Positions 1 through 10,284 of a stretch of 64,000 bases of DNA are shown one piece after another. Position 1 is the stretch's first letter; each line of letters starts with the position of its first letter. This DNA comes from Hydnum rufescens UP504 (Eukaryota; Basidiomycota; Agaricomycetes; Cantharellales; Hydnaceae), in assembly GCA_014904985.1 (NCBI GenBank), contig MU128909.1, positions 361,714 through 425,713 of the forward strand, written 5' to 3'. The position numbers and the translations under genes are program-made. Under the pieces are notes generated by a model, which worked only from the letters and a program-made list of their open reading frames with translations, was not told the origin of the DNA and did no database searches.

Positions 1-719
1 GCTCAGAGCAGCTACAATAGTACTGGCAGCCTATGAGTAGCCTCTTCAATGTGAGTAGCTCCTGAATGCAGCAATGAGCAGCTGCTTGGATCAACAGTAG
101 CTGCTGAATGAAGGGAATAGCAACTGCACTGTGGAATCAATTGTAGCTCCTAATTTATTGGAGCTACTTGAGTGAAGACTAGTAGCTGCTCCAGCATGAG
201 TAGCTCCAGCATGGAGCAATGAGCAGCTGCTTGGATCAATGCCAGTAGCTGCTGTTCAAGATGTAGCTGCTGAGGGGAGAAATGAGCCAGAATCAATTGA
301 GGCTGCTAATTTGTTGCAGGTACTTGGATCATCAACAGCAGCTGCAGGGAGATGAGCAGCTCCAATATTACATGAATGGATGTGTCTCATCTGGTGGAGC
401 TATTTAAATTATTACAGCAGCTGCACCAGCATCATGCTGGATACCAGCAGCCCCTGTTCCCAAATTAGCAGCTTCCAATATATGTGGGATGCAGCTCCTG
501 TTGGTCATAGTAGCTACAATAGTGCCTTGAAGCAGCAGCAATGATCAGGTTGCTATGCTACAGTGGCTGCTGTATGAGGCTCCATCAGAAGGGATCAGCT
601 GCTGTAGCACTCAGCAGCCTCACTTGACCTGGTGGTCACTTAGCAGTCTAAGACCTCTTAGGTCCTTTCCTGCGTAGTGGAAGCCAGCCTAAGAGGTCCA
701 AAGTAGTGTCCCTATTGTG
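1..719 (+). repeat. AGCT-rich dispersed repeat, copy 1
   Basis: This AT/GC-mixed stretch is dominated by irregular repeats of AGCAGCT, TAGCTGCT and GAGCTACT cores and has no open frame. Its last 110 bases (about 605-719) reappear in reverse complement at 35135-35240, including a small hairpin between GGACCTCTTAGG and CCTAAGAGGTCC. The internal part (about 150-220) matches 35540-35610 in reverse. It abuts and truncates the integrase relic that starts near 723. It is probably one end of an undescribed mobile repeat; the left end lies outside the window. Confidence 0.6.
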
Positions 720-722
720 ATC

Positions 723-1899
723 TGGAGTTCCACCAATACTGATTCTACAGAGCTGAAAGTAGCACAACAATTCTACAAGAGTAAAGATGGTCTGCTCATT
801 TTCAGAGATGTGGACTGGGTAGCTAGACTCTGCATCACCAGTTCTGAAACCCTTCACCTCCTACAGGAGACACACGACTCCCCTTGGGAAACAGCTCACA
901 CCAGAGTGGCTAGGCTCTTCCTCAAGCTGAGTGCCTGATTCTACTGGCCACAAATATGGGCTGAAATCATCCGCTTTACAAAAACTTGTGATGTCTGCCA
1001 GAAAATAAAGCCTGATACTCGAGGCCCCAAGGGGAAGCTTCTTCCCCATTCCATTCCTCTACTGCCTTACAATGTGGTCTCCCTGGATCTCATTACAGGT
1101 CTGCCAAAATCCAATGGTTTCAACACCATTCTAGTAATAGTGGACAAACTCTCTAAATACATTCACTACTTGCCCACTCATTCCGACCTGGATCAAGAGG
1201 GCTTTGCAAAGCTGTTCACAGATGAGATTGTCTGTGGGAGAGGAATACCCAAGAAAATGATCACTGATCACAATGCATGGTGGTCTAAAGGATTCTGGGA
1301 TGCCATCACTAGGCACCTAGGTCTGGGATTAATGCTATCCACCTCTCACCACCCTCAAACAGATGGTCAGACTGAGCAAGCTAATGCTACATTGGAAGTG
1401 GCCTTGAGAGCATACACAGCGGGTAATAGATGATCCTGGGCCAAATGGCTGAAGCCTCTTGCCTTTGCCTACAACTCCACTCCCCATTCTTCCTGCTACA
1501 TGACTACATGCCCCATTCCCCCGCCTCACCGTGGACCCTATGGAGTGCAGAGTTGCTTGGTTCAAGGAAGTAGATGGTCCAGTGACCAGCTTCATCAAAG
1601 AGCTGGAAGTCCACCGAGCAAGGGCTCGAGATGCTCTCACAAAGGCTCAGTCCAAGAAAGCTGCTGCATATGACAAATACAGGAGGCCAGAAGAGTTTGA
1701 GGAGGGAGACAAGGTCCTCATGAATCCTCACTCACTAGAGTTAGTGGATGTCAAGGGTACTGGCAAGAAGTTGGTGCAAAGGCACATAGGTCCTTTCAGT
1801 ATCACAGAAAAGATCAATCCTGTAGTATACTGCCTAGCTATTCCTTGGGAATACAAAATGCACCCTATTGTCAACATCCAACATCTGCAGCATTACCAC
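723..1899 (+). pseudogene. Element A: Ty3/gypsy integrase core, decayed
   Basis: The frame encodes the part of a Ty3/gypsy polyprotein that inserts cDNA into host DNA. A QQFYKSKDGLLIF lead-in is followed by the His/Cys zinc region (HDSPWETAHT... CDVCQK). The core starts at LDLITGLP and has the second Asp region ITDHNAWW and the Glu region DGQTEQANATLE. After a frame change near 1500, the C-terminal barrel reads to IQHLQHYH. In-frame TGA occurs at 936-938, where element C has the arginine codon CGA, and at 1431-1433. The 5' part is lost at the AGCT-rich repeat. The 3' part is displaced by element D and resumes at 23711. Homology to the integrases of B and C in this window is obvious by eye. 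It is non-functional. Confidence 0.9.
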
Positions 1900-2541
1900 T
1901 GTTATAGAAGAAGGATTGGGAGCTCCGATGACTGTCAAATCAAACTCTGGTTCAGCCAGTGTGTAGATGGGAGACTGTATTTCTGTTTTTATTCTATGGG
2001 CTGGTTCGCTCTGATGGTTAATCACTCTCTAACAAGTTGTGTATGATATTCAGTGGAGGATAAGGTTGTAGTATGGACTAGCTATAGTCAATGATATATT
2101 GTGGGATGCTTTGTGAAAGGCTTATACATGTTGTATTGAACTGTTTACTGCTATTTATGTGTATCTATTTGTGTCCTCCTGGTCAAAATGTGGATTCTAA
2201 AGAGGGTTCTAGACTAGTTTAAGCTTGATTCAGTGTGTAAATGTATTTCTTTCTTCTTCTGACTTGGCTTTGTTATTACTCACCTTTCCTTGGATGTCCA
2301 GCAACTCTAACCTTAGGTCCTGCAACTATCCTTGGCTTAGTATTTCGCATAGAGGGCTTCCAGTGACTTAGTCTTAACAACCTTGTATATGGCTTAGCTC
2401 CAGATGGCTTTAGATCAGTACTCTCTTTAGATGCAAGCAGATTTGTAGACAGTAGTATATTCTAGTAGTGAGGAGATGGGGGGATACAGGAAAATCTACC
2501 AGCTTTTATACCTTTCTGAAGGTGGCTGTGTTTAAAGAATA

Positions 2542-2683
2542 TGACTCACTCCTAGGTGAGTCATATGTGAGTCATAGGTGAGAACAATAGGGTTGTCAAG
2601 GAGGGTGAGTCATTCATAAGGTGGTTGCAAGGAAGGTGAGTCATTTATAAACAGAACAAAAGGGTTGCTAAGAAGGTGAGTCA
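2542..2683. promoter_or_regulatory. Cluster of six TGASTCA (Gcn4/AP-1-like) sites in LTR
   Basis: TGACTCA occurs at 2542-2548. TGAGTCA occurs at 2557-2563, 2568-2574, 2606-2612, 2637-2643 and 2677-2683. TGASTCA is the consensus of fungal bZIP regulators of the Gcn4/AP-1 type. Most of the cluster is kept in the second LTR (21434-21610) and reduced in the third (61224-61320). A role in induced retroelement transcription is inferred only. Confidence 0.45.
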
Positions 2684-2884
2684 TTCATAAACAGAACAAA
2701 AGGGTAGTCAAGGAGGTGTTATCTTTCTTATCTGTGAAGTTCTAGAAGTTATTTGTGGCAATGGGAGATGAAATCAATGGATATTTCCAAGTTCTTGGAG
2801 ATTAATTTGTTTGTAGTCCAGTGGTTAAGATGTTTTTGTAGCTGGTTGATAATGGGGACAAGTGCATGGGATGGGATTCAATGC

Positions 2885-3325
2885 AGAAACAACAGTTTAA
2901 ATCTGTAATAGATGTTCTTGGTATCATTCAATGCGGATTTTTAACAGCTTTCTGGGCGCAGTGGCTTTGAGCAGATCAGATGTGAACTGACAGAGAAATT
3001 CGTAAAATACTAATGGGTGTTGATTCTGATAATAATATTGTTCTATAGAGCTCAGTTTTGATTTGTTCTTCATGTGCTCAGTACCATTGGATGTGGATTT
3101 TTTATATCTTTCTAGGCAAGGTTATTTTGAGAGGATTAAATGTGAACTGACAGACATTTGTTTTTTTACTAGAAATTCCGGATTTTGATAGTAATATTGG
3201 TCTGGAGAGTGCAGTTCTGGTCCATTTGACTTGTGTTTGGTACCATTCAAAAGGTGTGAATTGTGGCTTTCCAAGAGTTATATGGGCATACCTCTCCAAT
3301 CAAAACTGATGGAGTAATCAAATGA
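2885..3325. repeat. Three degenerate tandem LTR modules (about 150 bp spacing)
   Basis: A module of the form GGTAYCRTTSRATG, then RGATTTTTTATATCTTTCTAGG-like sequence, then GAACTGACRGAGAAATTCG recurs at about 2917, 3080 and 3238. The same triplet is found at about 23185-23600 and 62835-63255. Related single modules occur in the unrelated solo LTR at about 62290 and 62455. The third module in each set is the most diverged. Confidence 0.6.
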
Positions 3326-3456
3326 ACTCTGTTTTCATGCATAGCCGTAATTAATTTTGTAATAGGTCACATGATCATTCCATAGGCTAGGATCAATGGA
3401 TATTCACATTTTCTGATACTGGATGTTTTTATCTTCCACAGATGGTGAACACTTTT

Positions 3457-5281
3457 AATTGCAGCCCCTTGCAATGTCTTTTGTCATTCCCTGGCTTATA
3501 CAACTGAGCCTGAGTTGCCTTTCCTTGTGTAATACCACCATTTCCACCCTTCAAACCAAAGTGAAATCTCCTGCAAGTTTATACTTTGAATTTGGTGATA
3601 GAAGTCGCTTATTGTCGGGTATGGATCTTTCAATATCCATGTTTTCAATAGGTTTTCTTTGTATAAGTCTTGGATTATCAAGCGAATACCCACTTTGGAT
3701 TACATTGTTCAGGTGGAGGTCAAGAGAATCTGTGGAGAAGGTTCAACGAGGCACAGATATGTTCTCTGGAATGCGGAGAAGAAGGACAAATTTGATTTTG
3801 AGGTCGTGATGTAATGAGGGTCGATTGTTGAATGGTTCTCCAAACTTGTATGTTGTCCAATCAACTCTTTTTGTCTTTATAATGCCATCAAATGCGACTT
3901 GGGGATTTGGGAAATAACAGATGATCATATGGGATTCAAGGTGGGTGAATGGTTCAGGATAGAGATAGTTGAATTGCCAGTAAATGATCATGTGAAGTTC
4001 CAATGGCATGGTGAACACTTTTGATTCGTACCTTGAGGATAGTCATTTGATTTGCTTTTATGTCATTTTTGCATCCGTAGGTCTGTGATCATGTGTCAAC
4101 CTTTAATTTTGCTTAGGCCTCCCATGAGCTCGGATTCCTTCATTGATCAACAGGGTCACTTGTTTTCACATTTTGCTATTGTTCCCTTTTTATATCAATG
4201 TCTTCGGGTGGAGGTGGAGGTTTATTTCATAATTGGCTATACAATGATTGGGATCGTGTGGGTGAAATATGGGTGGGGGCACTCTTCATCCTCCAAATCT
4301 CCAAATACTACAATAAAATGAGTGATCTGAATGAGGAGGCAACCATCCGAACTGAAGTCTTTGATTCGGATTTGATTCAGGCAAGTGAAATAGAAGTGTT
4401 TGTTGTTGTTTTTGGCATTGGGATAAAATGTGCCAAATTCCCCTACTCGTAGTGATAGGAAGGGCAAATTGTGGGTAGTTACATATACTTTTAAGCCAAT
4501 TTCAGTTTCTGGCATTGTCGCAAAGTCCTGACATGAAAGAGAAATTCCATCAGCAGTTGAATTTGAATCACTGCCTGAGTTCTCAATATCATCTAGGTTC
4601 CTGTTTGTTTAGTGAATGTCCTTAATGATTGCAGTTTTCACATACTGGTTGAGCTCATGACTTTTTCGAGGTTGTAGTGGGGTTTTGGATTTGCAGATGA
4701 AGGTGTTTGGTCCGCATTTTTCAATGATTTTGTATCCAGTTGTTTGACTTCTGGCACATGATCAAATTTGCAATTTCATATGCCCCTTTTTATGGCATTT
4801 TCATGATGGAGGAGGATTTTGTTTTTAGTGGTGGTTCAACGATGATGAGGGTTTATTCAGGGAGGTCATGGGTGAATGTAGGAAGGTAGATCACCTCTCC
4901 ATCAACATTTCCATACACAGTTAGCCTTATCTGCACCCTCACATGAAAATCGGAATCATTGGAGTAGTCTTGGGTCATGCAGTATGATTCAATGCAGGCG
5001 ATCATATATGTTTGGATTGTGGTTGTTGTGTTGGGGCAAAAGTAACCCCTTCATCCGATGTGAAGATTTAGAATAGGATCATTCCAGTCCCAGATGTGCT
5101 GCACAAAAAAAACCATGTGCCCCACTGTATTGTCCGGGATGTATATGCTGTCAAGGTTGGATGGGAGTTCTGCATGGGTTTCAGGAATGCTGTCCATAAA
5201 TGCATTGGTAGGCATAATTGATGGTGTTCTACCCCTTTTTAGGTAAGCATTTATATAAGTAGCATTATTTCTGACATACAT
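3457..5281 (-). pseudogene. Decayed post-pol coding region E1 of element D
   Basis: Minus-strand open segments at 5281-5051, 4515-4237 and 4018-3457 join into one long reading path of roughly 600 codons with few interruptions. Several breaks are single TGA codons, for example after NLHIG near 5051 and after ISVPR near 3740; TAA breaks also occur. The path ends with a stop just before the 3' LTR. Recognisable pieces are YVRNNATYINAYLKRGRTPS, VYGNVDGEVIYLPTF and FGTFYPNAKNNNKHFYFTC. I do not recognise a family. It has the position an env-like or accessory ORF would have, in the same orientation as gag-pol. No signal peptide or membrane segment is evident. Confidence 0.4.
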
Positions 5282-5899
5282 TCTTTTTAGAGTTGTGTGG
5301 ATGGGATGAGAAAAGAGGAATTTGCTTGTTGGGGGTGTTCTTATAAGTTGGATTGGATTGGTCTAGGCTTAGAAATTTACTTGGATTTTCAGGGTTCTAG
5401 GTTCGGGTTTGGATTTGGTGTATTAATCTGTTAAGTCGTGGGTTTGATTTTGCTGTTTATAGACTTGTAGTTTCTGTTTCTGATTTCAGTGTGGTTTTTT
5501 ACAGCTTGGTTCTATGGGCCATAACTTGTACTTTGACTTTGACTTTGGTCTTTGGTTGATTTTTTTTTTTTTTTGATTTTGCTAAGTTCAAAGTAAGCAT
5601 TGGGTGAAGTCAAACATATTTTTAAAGGTAGAACAGGAATCCAGGATTTTTTTAATTAAGAGTTTTTAGGTGAGTTCAGACACTTTTAAGACTTTTTAGA
5701 GAAGAGAAAAGAAAAAAAAGGAACAGATAAGGTTTTTCTTGGCTGATAGGTGACATATTTAGTACATTTGGACTTGGAGCATATGCAAAAGAAACATTCG
5801 AGGCACACATTTTATAGTTAAGGATGGGATCAGTGAGAAAGAAAGAAAGAAGAGAAAAGACAGAGGGGAGTGGGGAATGGATCGGATGACTATGAAATG
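5282..5899. other. AT-rich spacer, nothing recognised
   Basis: The stretch has homopolymer T runs (for example near 5560) and no convincing frame on either strand. It lies inside element D between two decayed coding regions. Confidence 0.4.
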
Positions 5900-5924
5900 T
5901 GGGGTTATGAGGCATGAGGTTACA

Positions 5925-6445
5925 AGGTGTGAGATTGTGAGCTGCAACATACGAGGTACGAGTTTGCGAGGCATGGGGAGGTACAAGTCTGTGAGATGTG
6001 ACATATGAGGTACGAGTTTGTGAGGCATGGGGAGGTACAAGTTTGTGAGGCATGGGCTACAAGGTATGAGTTTGTGAGATGCAACATACGAGGTACAAGT
6101 TTGTGAGGCATGGGCTATGAGATATGAGTTTGTGAGATGCAACATATGAGGTACGAGTTTGTGAGGCATGACAGATGAGGTACAAGTTTGTGAGGCATGG
6201 GCTTTTTGAGATACAAGACAATGAGGTGCAAGATGCAGGTTGCGAGACTTATGAGAGAGTTTTGAGATACAAGATGATGAGGCACAAGATGCAGGTTGCG
6301 AGACTTATGAGAGAGTTTTGAGATATGAGATGATGAGGCACGAGATGCAGGTTGCAAGACTTACGAGAGAGTTTTGAGATACGAGATAACAAGGCACGAG
6401 ATGCAGGTTGCGAGACTTACGAGAGAGTTTCGAGACACAAGATGC
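5925..6445. repeat. 27/54-bp and 56-bp tandem repeats
   Basis: From about 5925 to 6200 the unit GAGGTACGAGTTTGTGAGGCATGG alternates with a GAGATGYRACATAY variant. From about 6190 to 6440 a 56-bp unit starting TGCGAGACTTATGAGAGAG repeats with starts at 6241, 6297, 6353 and 6409. The minus-strand translations (MPHKLVPHMLHLTNS...) are low-complexity and probably not meaningful. The array separates the two decayed post-pol regions of element D. Confidence 0.85.
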
Positions 6446-6461
6446 AATGGACCATGTTGCG

Positions 6462-8072
6462 CTACCACCTGTTTGGGTCGACGTCAGAATCCTCAGTTGC
6501 TGGATTGGATGGGAGGTCTGCGAGCTCATAAGGGGCTGCTGGGTCTTTCTTGAATTCAGCCCATTCATTGTCTAGGAGGTCATATTGGATATCATGTATG
6601 TGCCTAGTGTAGTAAAGAACTGCTTGATTGTCAGGCATGATTGTTAGAAAGGAGGTGTCCATTTCACAGAGGGATGATGCAAGCTGGGATATTGTGGGGG
6701 CGATATGATGATGGAGGGCAAAGACTGCAGAAGGCATGTCTAACCTATGATGTTGTCATATAATATCGGCTGCATGGATAAAGATATGGGATAGTCTGTC
6801 AGTCTGTGATACGTGATGACATGCTGAAGGATAGAGAAGATGATTACACCAGTTAGTGATGCATTCTTCATCACGGGCTAACTTGATGTCATGATTGTTG
6901 AGTATCTTGGATTTTGTTTCGAGGTTGGCCTCTCACTGATGAAGAGTGGATGAGAGAAGCGCAAGGGGCGGCATGAGAGAATTGATTTGCATGTTATGAT
7001 TGGCAACCATGTGACTTAGCTGGTCAAGAAGATCCACATGTTGCTTTACATCCTCATAACACTTGTCTTCATATTCTCGTTGGACCTCATCTAGTCATTG
7101 CACAGCATTGCGCTTGTGATCTACAATTGCTTGTCTGTACAAAGGCTATGCATGATATGAGTTGGCGTTTTTGCTGGGTTGTGGGATACTGATTGGTCAC
7201 TTATAAAAGTTGCAAGGAGCATGAGGAGGGAGTTTTGACAAATAAGATAGATAGGATGAGAGACAGGATGATGGATGAGAAGAGTTTGTTGAGTTCGAAG
7301 TGAGTGAATCTGTGGAGGAGTGGAATATTTTGTGTAGTTGCTGAGTGGTTGGAGACCTAGTTTGACTTGTGGTTTCTTTCTTGGCAGCCTGATTCGTCTC
7401 GAGTTCTTGTCATAACACAAATAGGTCACCTACAGTCATATCAGGAGGGAATGATTTGAGAGGAATCGCCGTTTGAACAGATGATGGCAGTTGTGAGTTG
7501 AAAGCATGTCCAGTTTCAGGGTTCTTCAGTTGATCTTCTGCATCATTTTGTTTAGCCTTTTGTTTGGTTATGAGATGGTCAGAGAATGATGTGGTGGACT
7601 GAACTGGTCTGGGACGTGGATTGGCAGTCTGATGGTGTAACGTGAGATGCAGGTCAAGTGCAAAATGGATGTTGGAGCCTACAGGTTGGCTGGGGTTAGA
7701 CTGTTCATCGTTATTGTATGTTTTTACAATTTGGTTCGAAGATGAATTGATAGAATCAGGCCAGAAACTCTGTGTTGTGTTAGTATTATATGGGTGTGTC
7801 GATGTAGATGTTTGTACCTCATCCAACTCATCTTTTTCCTTTGGTGAAGAGCTAAAGAGAATATCCTCACCGAGTTTGAGTTCAGTTAGCTGCATAGGAG
7901 GCACAGGTGAAGGAGCAGGCATGTTGATATACTGGAATGTGTAGTTGGGAGTCGAGGTCGCAGTGAGGTCAAGTGAGGCTGAGTTGGACATAGTGAAGAC
8001 TGTAGAGTAGTTCAGATGATGGTTGGCTGGTGCTTTTGTTAGCAGATTGTCTGTGCTTTTTATACCTGTCAT
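6462..8072 (-). pseudogene. Decayed post-pol coding region E2 of element D, coiled-coil-like
   Basis: One reading frame runs about 535 codons from the Met at 8072 to PATEDSDVDPNRW at 6462. The N-terminal 220 codons are open and rich in Ser/Thr/Asn/Pro. The rest contains TGA at 7410-7412 and at least four other in-frame stops, mostly TGA. It includes charged helical sequence such as QREYEDKCYEDVKQHVDLLD and LETKSKILNNHDIKLARDEE. No known domain is recognised. The position and strand suggest an accessory ORF of element D; a captured host fragment is the alternative. Confidence 0.45.
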
Positions 8073-8488
8073 TATCAGCTGTGCCTGAGTTTGATGACTC
8101 GTTTTTCATTGTGGGACAGAAGTTCTAAGCGAAATCAGACGATAGCTAGCCAGTGGAGTCATCCTTAGGTTGTCATGTGAAGTGTTGTTCATAGATACGA
8201 GTGGACTGAAAGAAAAGAAAAAGAGAAAGCGATAAGCGATAATTTACATGATTTAAGTTATGGGGAAGCAGGAGGAGGTGATTGTTGACAGTGGTGATTA
8301 TCTAGACATTGCGGAAGGAGGATGAGGGCAAGGGGACACTAATTTTGCAGTGCGGTCTTCTTTTTAAAAGCAGTAGCATCGATTTTTCATGGCACAGCAC
8401 ATTCCATGACTCAATGCCTCATGGCCCAAGGGTGACAATCACAGGATTTTCTTAGTCCCACATTGTTGGAATGATCTCAGATTTGTAT
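8073..8488. other. Spacer upstream of E2, nothing recognised
   Basis: No open frame, repeat or structure stands out. It ends at the target duplication of the large fold-back element. Confidence 0.4.
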
Positions 8489-8496
8489 GGTTACCA
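8489..8496. repeat. 8-bp target site duplication GGTTACCA, left
   Basis: GGTTACCA is directly repeated at 13806-13813 with no mismatch. It flanks the fold-back element exactly at its CAG/TTG ends. An 8-bp duplication is typical of hAT transposases. Confidence 0.85.
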
Positions 8497-8569
8497 CAGC
8501 CTGGTCAGCCAATTATCGGTATCTAACTAGATACTTCAAGGGTTGCATTTATATGCTCTAACTAGATAT

Positions 8570-8655
8570 CAGACCCAGGGGGCCCCCAGGGGCCCCTGCA
8601 ATTCAGTCGAGGGGGCCGGTCAAGCAGCCCAGGGGCCCCTGGGGCCCCTAGCCAT
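8570..8655. repeat. GGGGCCCC-rich subterminal hairpins, left end
   Basis: Short inverted repeats CAGGGGGCCCCCAGGGGCCCCTG and AGGGGCCCCTGGGGCCCCT sit about 75-150 bases inside the terminus. Counterparts lie at 13664-13715 in the right end and at 24750-24820 in the lone terminus. GGGCCC hairpins also occur near the ends of the other two family members. Confidence 0.7.
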
Positions 8656-8810
8656 TAGGATTATTTATTTATTATTTATTCATTTATTTATTATTATTAT
8701 ATACACTAGGCTCGCCCAGTGGGGCTCACCCATGCACCCAAGAAGAGCAGCCAGAGGCTGCTCTTCTTGCGCAATGTAGCTAAGGAAAATAAATACCAGG
8801 GGGGACTCAC
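8648..8810 (-). other. Intron/hairpin unit L5 (atypical)
   Basis: On the minus strand GTGAGT at 8810-8805 could be a donor, with a possible branch TCCTAATGG and CTAG acceptor at 8651-8648. Hairpin A' is at 8739-8769 with stem AAGAAGAGCAGCC/GGCTGCTCTTCTT. This variant of the usual GCAAAAAGAGCAGC has compensated bases. No hairpin B precedes the donor. It is longer (163 nt) than its neighbours and lies at the outer edge of the array. Confidence 0.4.
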
Positions 8811-8967
8811 CATATATAGGGCCACTCGTTGGGCGCGTTCGGTTCTCGTCTGGTGAATTGCCGTTTGTCGCGTCGCCGTTTGGCGTGTTGCTGTCCATTG
8901 CGTCGCCCTTTGGTGTGTTGCCATTTGGGCCCTTGTTCATTTTGCGGGTTTTCATTGTGGCCACAAT

Positions 8968-9074
8968 CTAGAGTAATAAAAGATATATTAGTACAAATAT
9001 CCAAAGCAGCGCAAAAAGAGCAGCTTTCGCTGCTCTTTTTGCGCGGGTGTAGCTACTGGGGTGCGGGGACTCAC
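8968..9074 (-). other. Intron/hairpin unit L4
   Basis: Minus strand: donor GTGAGT at 9074-9069, hairpin A at 9009-9044 (GCGCAAAAAGAGCAGC stem), branch-like TACTAATAT, acceptor CTAG at 8971-8968; 107 nt. Hairpin B (9083-9116) has a 15-bp perfect stem GTACCACACACCCGC and ends 8 nt before the donor. Confidence 0.65.
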
Positions 9075-9296
9075 CTTAAATCGTACCACACACCCGCTAC
9101 GGCGGGTGTGTGGTACCTGGGGTCCTCATTTGGCGCGTTTGCGTGTCTCACGTTGGTGCGTGTCGCGTTGGTGCGTGTTGCGTGTTGCGTGTTGTGTGTT
9201 GCGTGTTGTGTGTCGCGTGTCGTGTTGGCGCGTGTCGCATTATGGCTCGGTCCCTCGTTGTTTCGTGGGTTTTCGTCGTGTCTTGGACAAGTCAAC

Positions 9297-9412
9297 CTAG
9301 AATAATAAACGAATCGTTAGTATGAATATTCAAAGCAACGCAAAAAGAGCAGCTCATGCTGCTCTTTTTGCACCACAAGAATCAGAAATAAAAAATAAAA
9401 ATAAAAACTTAC
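9297..9412 (-). other. Intron/hairpin unit L3
   Basis: Minus strand: donor GTAAGT at 9412-9407, hairpin A at 9340-9371, branch TACTAACG, acceptor TTCTAG ending at 9297; 116 nt. Hairpin B at 9421-9450 has the changed stem ACCCTACA.../...TGTAGGGT, with both sides altered relative to the other units. Confidence 0.65.
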
Positions 9413-9570
9413 CTTGGAGCACCCTACAACCGCTGTGGCGGGTGTAGGGTACTGGGAGCGCGGACTCCGGCTCGTACGTACGGGTTCTCCCTGTGCCCCG
9501 TCGTTCGGGCGTCAATAAGGGGGGTACGGGGGGTTCTGCGTCGGTATTGGTTCGCGAGAATGGTTAATAC

Positions 9571-9676
9571 CTATAAAATAATATTGTTAAATTAGTTAAA
9601 AATTAAACACCATGCAAAAAGAGCAGCTTTCGCTGCTCTTTTTGCGTGGTTGTAGCTACTGGGGGTGGGGACTCAC
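9571..9676 (-). other. Intron/hairpin unit L2
   Basis: Minus strand: donor GTGAGT at 9676-9671, hairpin A at 9614-9645, branch-like TTAACTAAT, acceptor TTATAG ending at 9571; 106 nt. Hairpin B at 9686-9717 is slightly eroded on one side. Confidence 0.6.
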
Positions 9677-9999
9677 CTTATATGGGACCACACACCCGCC
9701 GTGGCGGGTGTGTGATTCCTGGGGCCCTCATTTGGCGTGGTCGCGTCCTCGTTTGGCGCGTTGCCGTGGGTCACGTCCCCATTTGACGTGGTGCCGTATT
9801 TCGCATCGTTGCCGCGTTGCTGTGGGTCGTGTCCTCTTTCGGCGCAGTGCCGTATCTCGCGTCGTTGCCGCGTCGCGTCCTCATTTGGTGTGCTGCCGTA
9901 TTTCACGCGTTGGCCCCTTGCTGTGGGTCGCGTGTCGGGCTGCCGTTTGGGTTCTCGTTATTTCACGGGCTATCGTCGTGTGTTGAACGAAGCCTCAAT

Positions 10000-10104
10000 C
10001 TAGAATAATTAAAGTCGCGTTAGTAAAGAGTTTCAAAGCAGCGCAAAAAGAGCAGCTTTCGCTGCTCTTTTTGTGCCGTCGTACCTACTAGCAGAAAAAC
10101 TCAC
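10000..10104 (-). other. Intron/hairpin unit L1
   Basis: Minus strand: donor GTGAGT at 10104-10099, hairpin A at 10041-10076, branch TACTAACGC (plus 10019-10025), acceptor TTCTAG ending at 10000; 105 nt. Hairpin B (10111-10140) ends 6 nt before the donor. The exon upstream opens with the central-palindrome ORF starting at 10284. Confidence 0.65.
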
Positions 10105-10284
10105 CTTATGACCACACACCCGCGGTGGCGGGTGTGTGGTCGCGCGCTTGCCTTTCCAGGCGGTTGTTTGTTGTGGTTTCGGAGATGAGAAGAAAGATCC
10201 GAAATTCAACGCCGGCAATTGCCGATACTCAAGAAGCGCCCAAGTGCTGACGCTACAAGCACAATACAGATTGATAGCAAGCAT
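10105..10284 (-). CDS. Short ORF/first exon on left arm, leader shared with right arm
   Basis: From the ATG at 10284 the frame stays open for exactly 60 codons to the predicted donor at 10104. The first part reads MLAINLYCACSVSTWALLEY, followed by RQLPALNF, and the exon ends in the Hairpin B codons PPPRVCGHK. The right arm starts with the same leader at 10767 because it lies in the palindrome. After splicing, the next exon hits a stop within about ten codons, so any peptide would be about 70 residues. It may be chance coding in a structured RNA. No family is recognised. Confidence 0.3.

Larger units (their letters stand above)
1900..3441 (-). repeat. Element D 3' LTR
   Basis: The copy matches 20796-23710 (minus its 1.3-kb insert) and 60407-63368 (minus its 1.2-kb insert) over its length. 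On the minus strand it starts TGTGGAAGATAAAAACATCC and ends CTTCTATAAC. Its internal end carries the first 40 or so codons of the gag frame (MINHQSEPAHRIKTE). Differences between the LTR copies are mostly C/T or G/A changes at CpG sites. The LTR contains a cluster of TGAGTCA sites and a degenerate tandem module, both annotated separately. The inner edge lacks a clear polypurine tract. Confidence 0.85.

Noticed and set aside
5925..6445. CRISPR-like direct repeats
   Set aside because: Units are contiguous and degenerate with no unique spacers, and the genome is clearly eukaryotic. The 151-bp array at 33380-34095 is rejected for the same reason.
5676..6737. Several overlapping minus-strand ORFs (MPHKLVPHMLHLTNS type)
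   Set aside because: Multiple frames of the same tandem repeat stay open, so coding is not supported below about 6462.
9110..9325. Cys/Val-rich plus-strand ORFs (CVLRVVCCVLCVACR type)
   Set aside because: They are translations of a GTGTTGCGTGTCGC simple repeat inside a unit that reads on the opposite strand.
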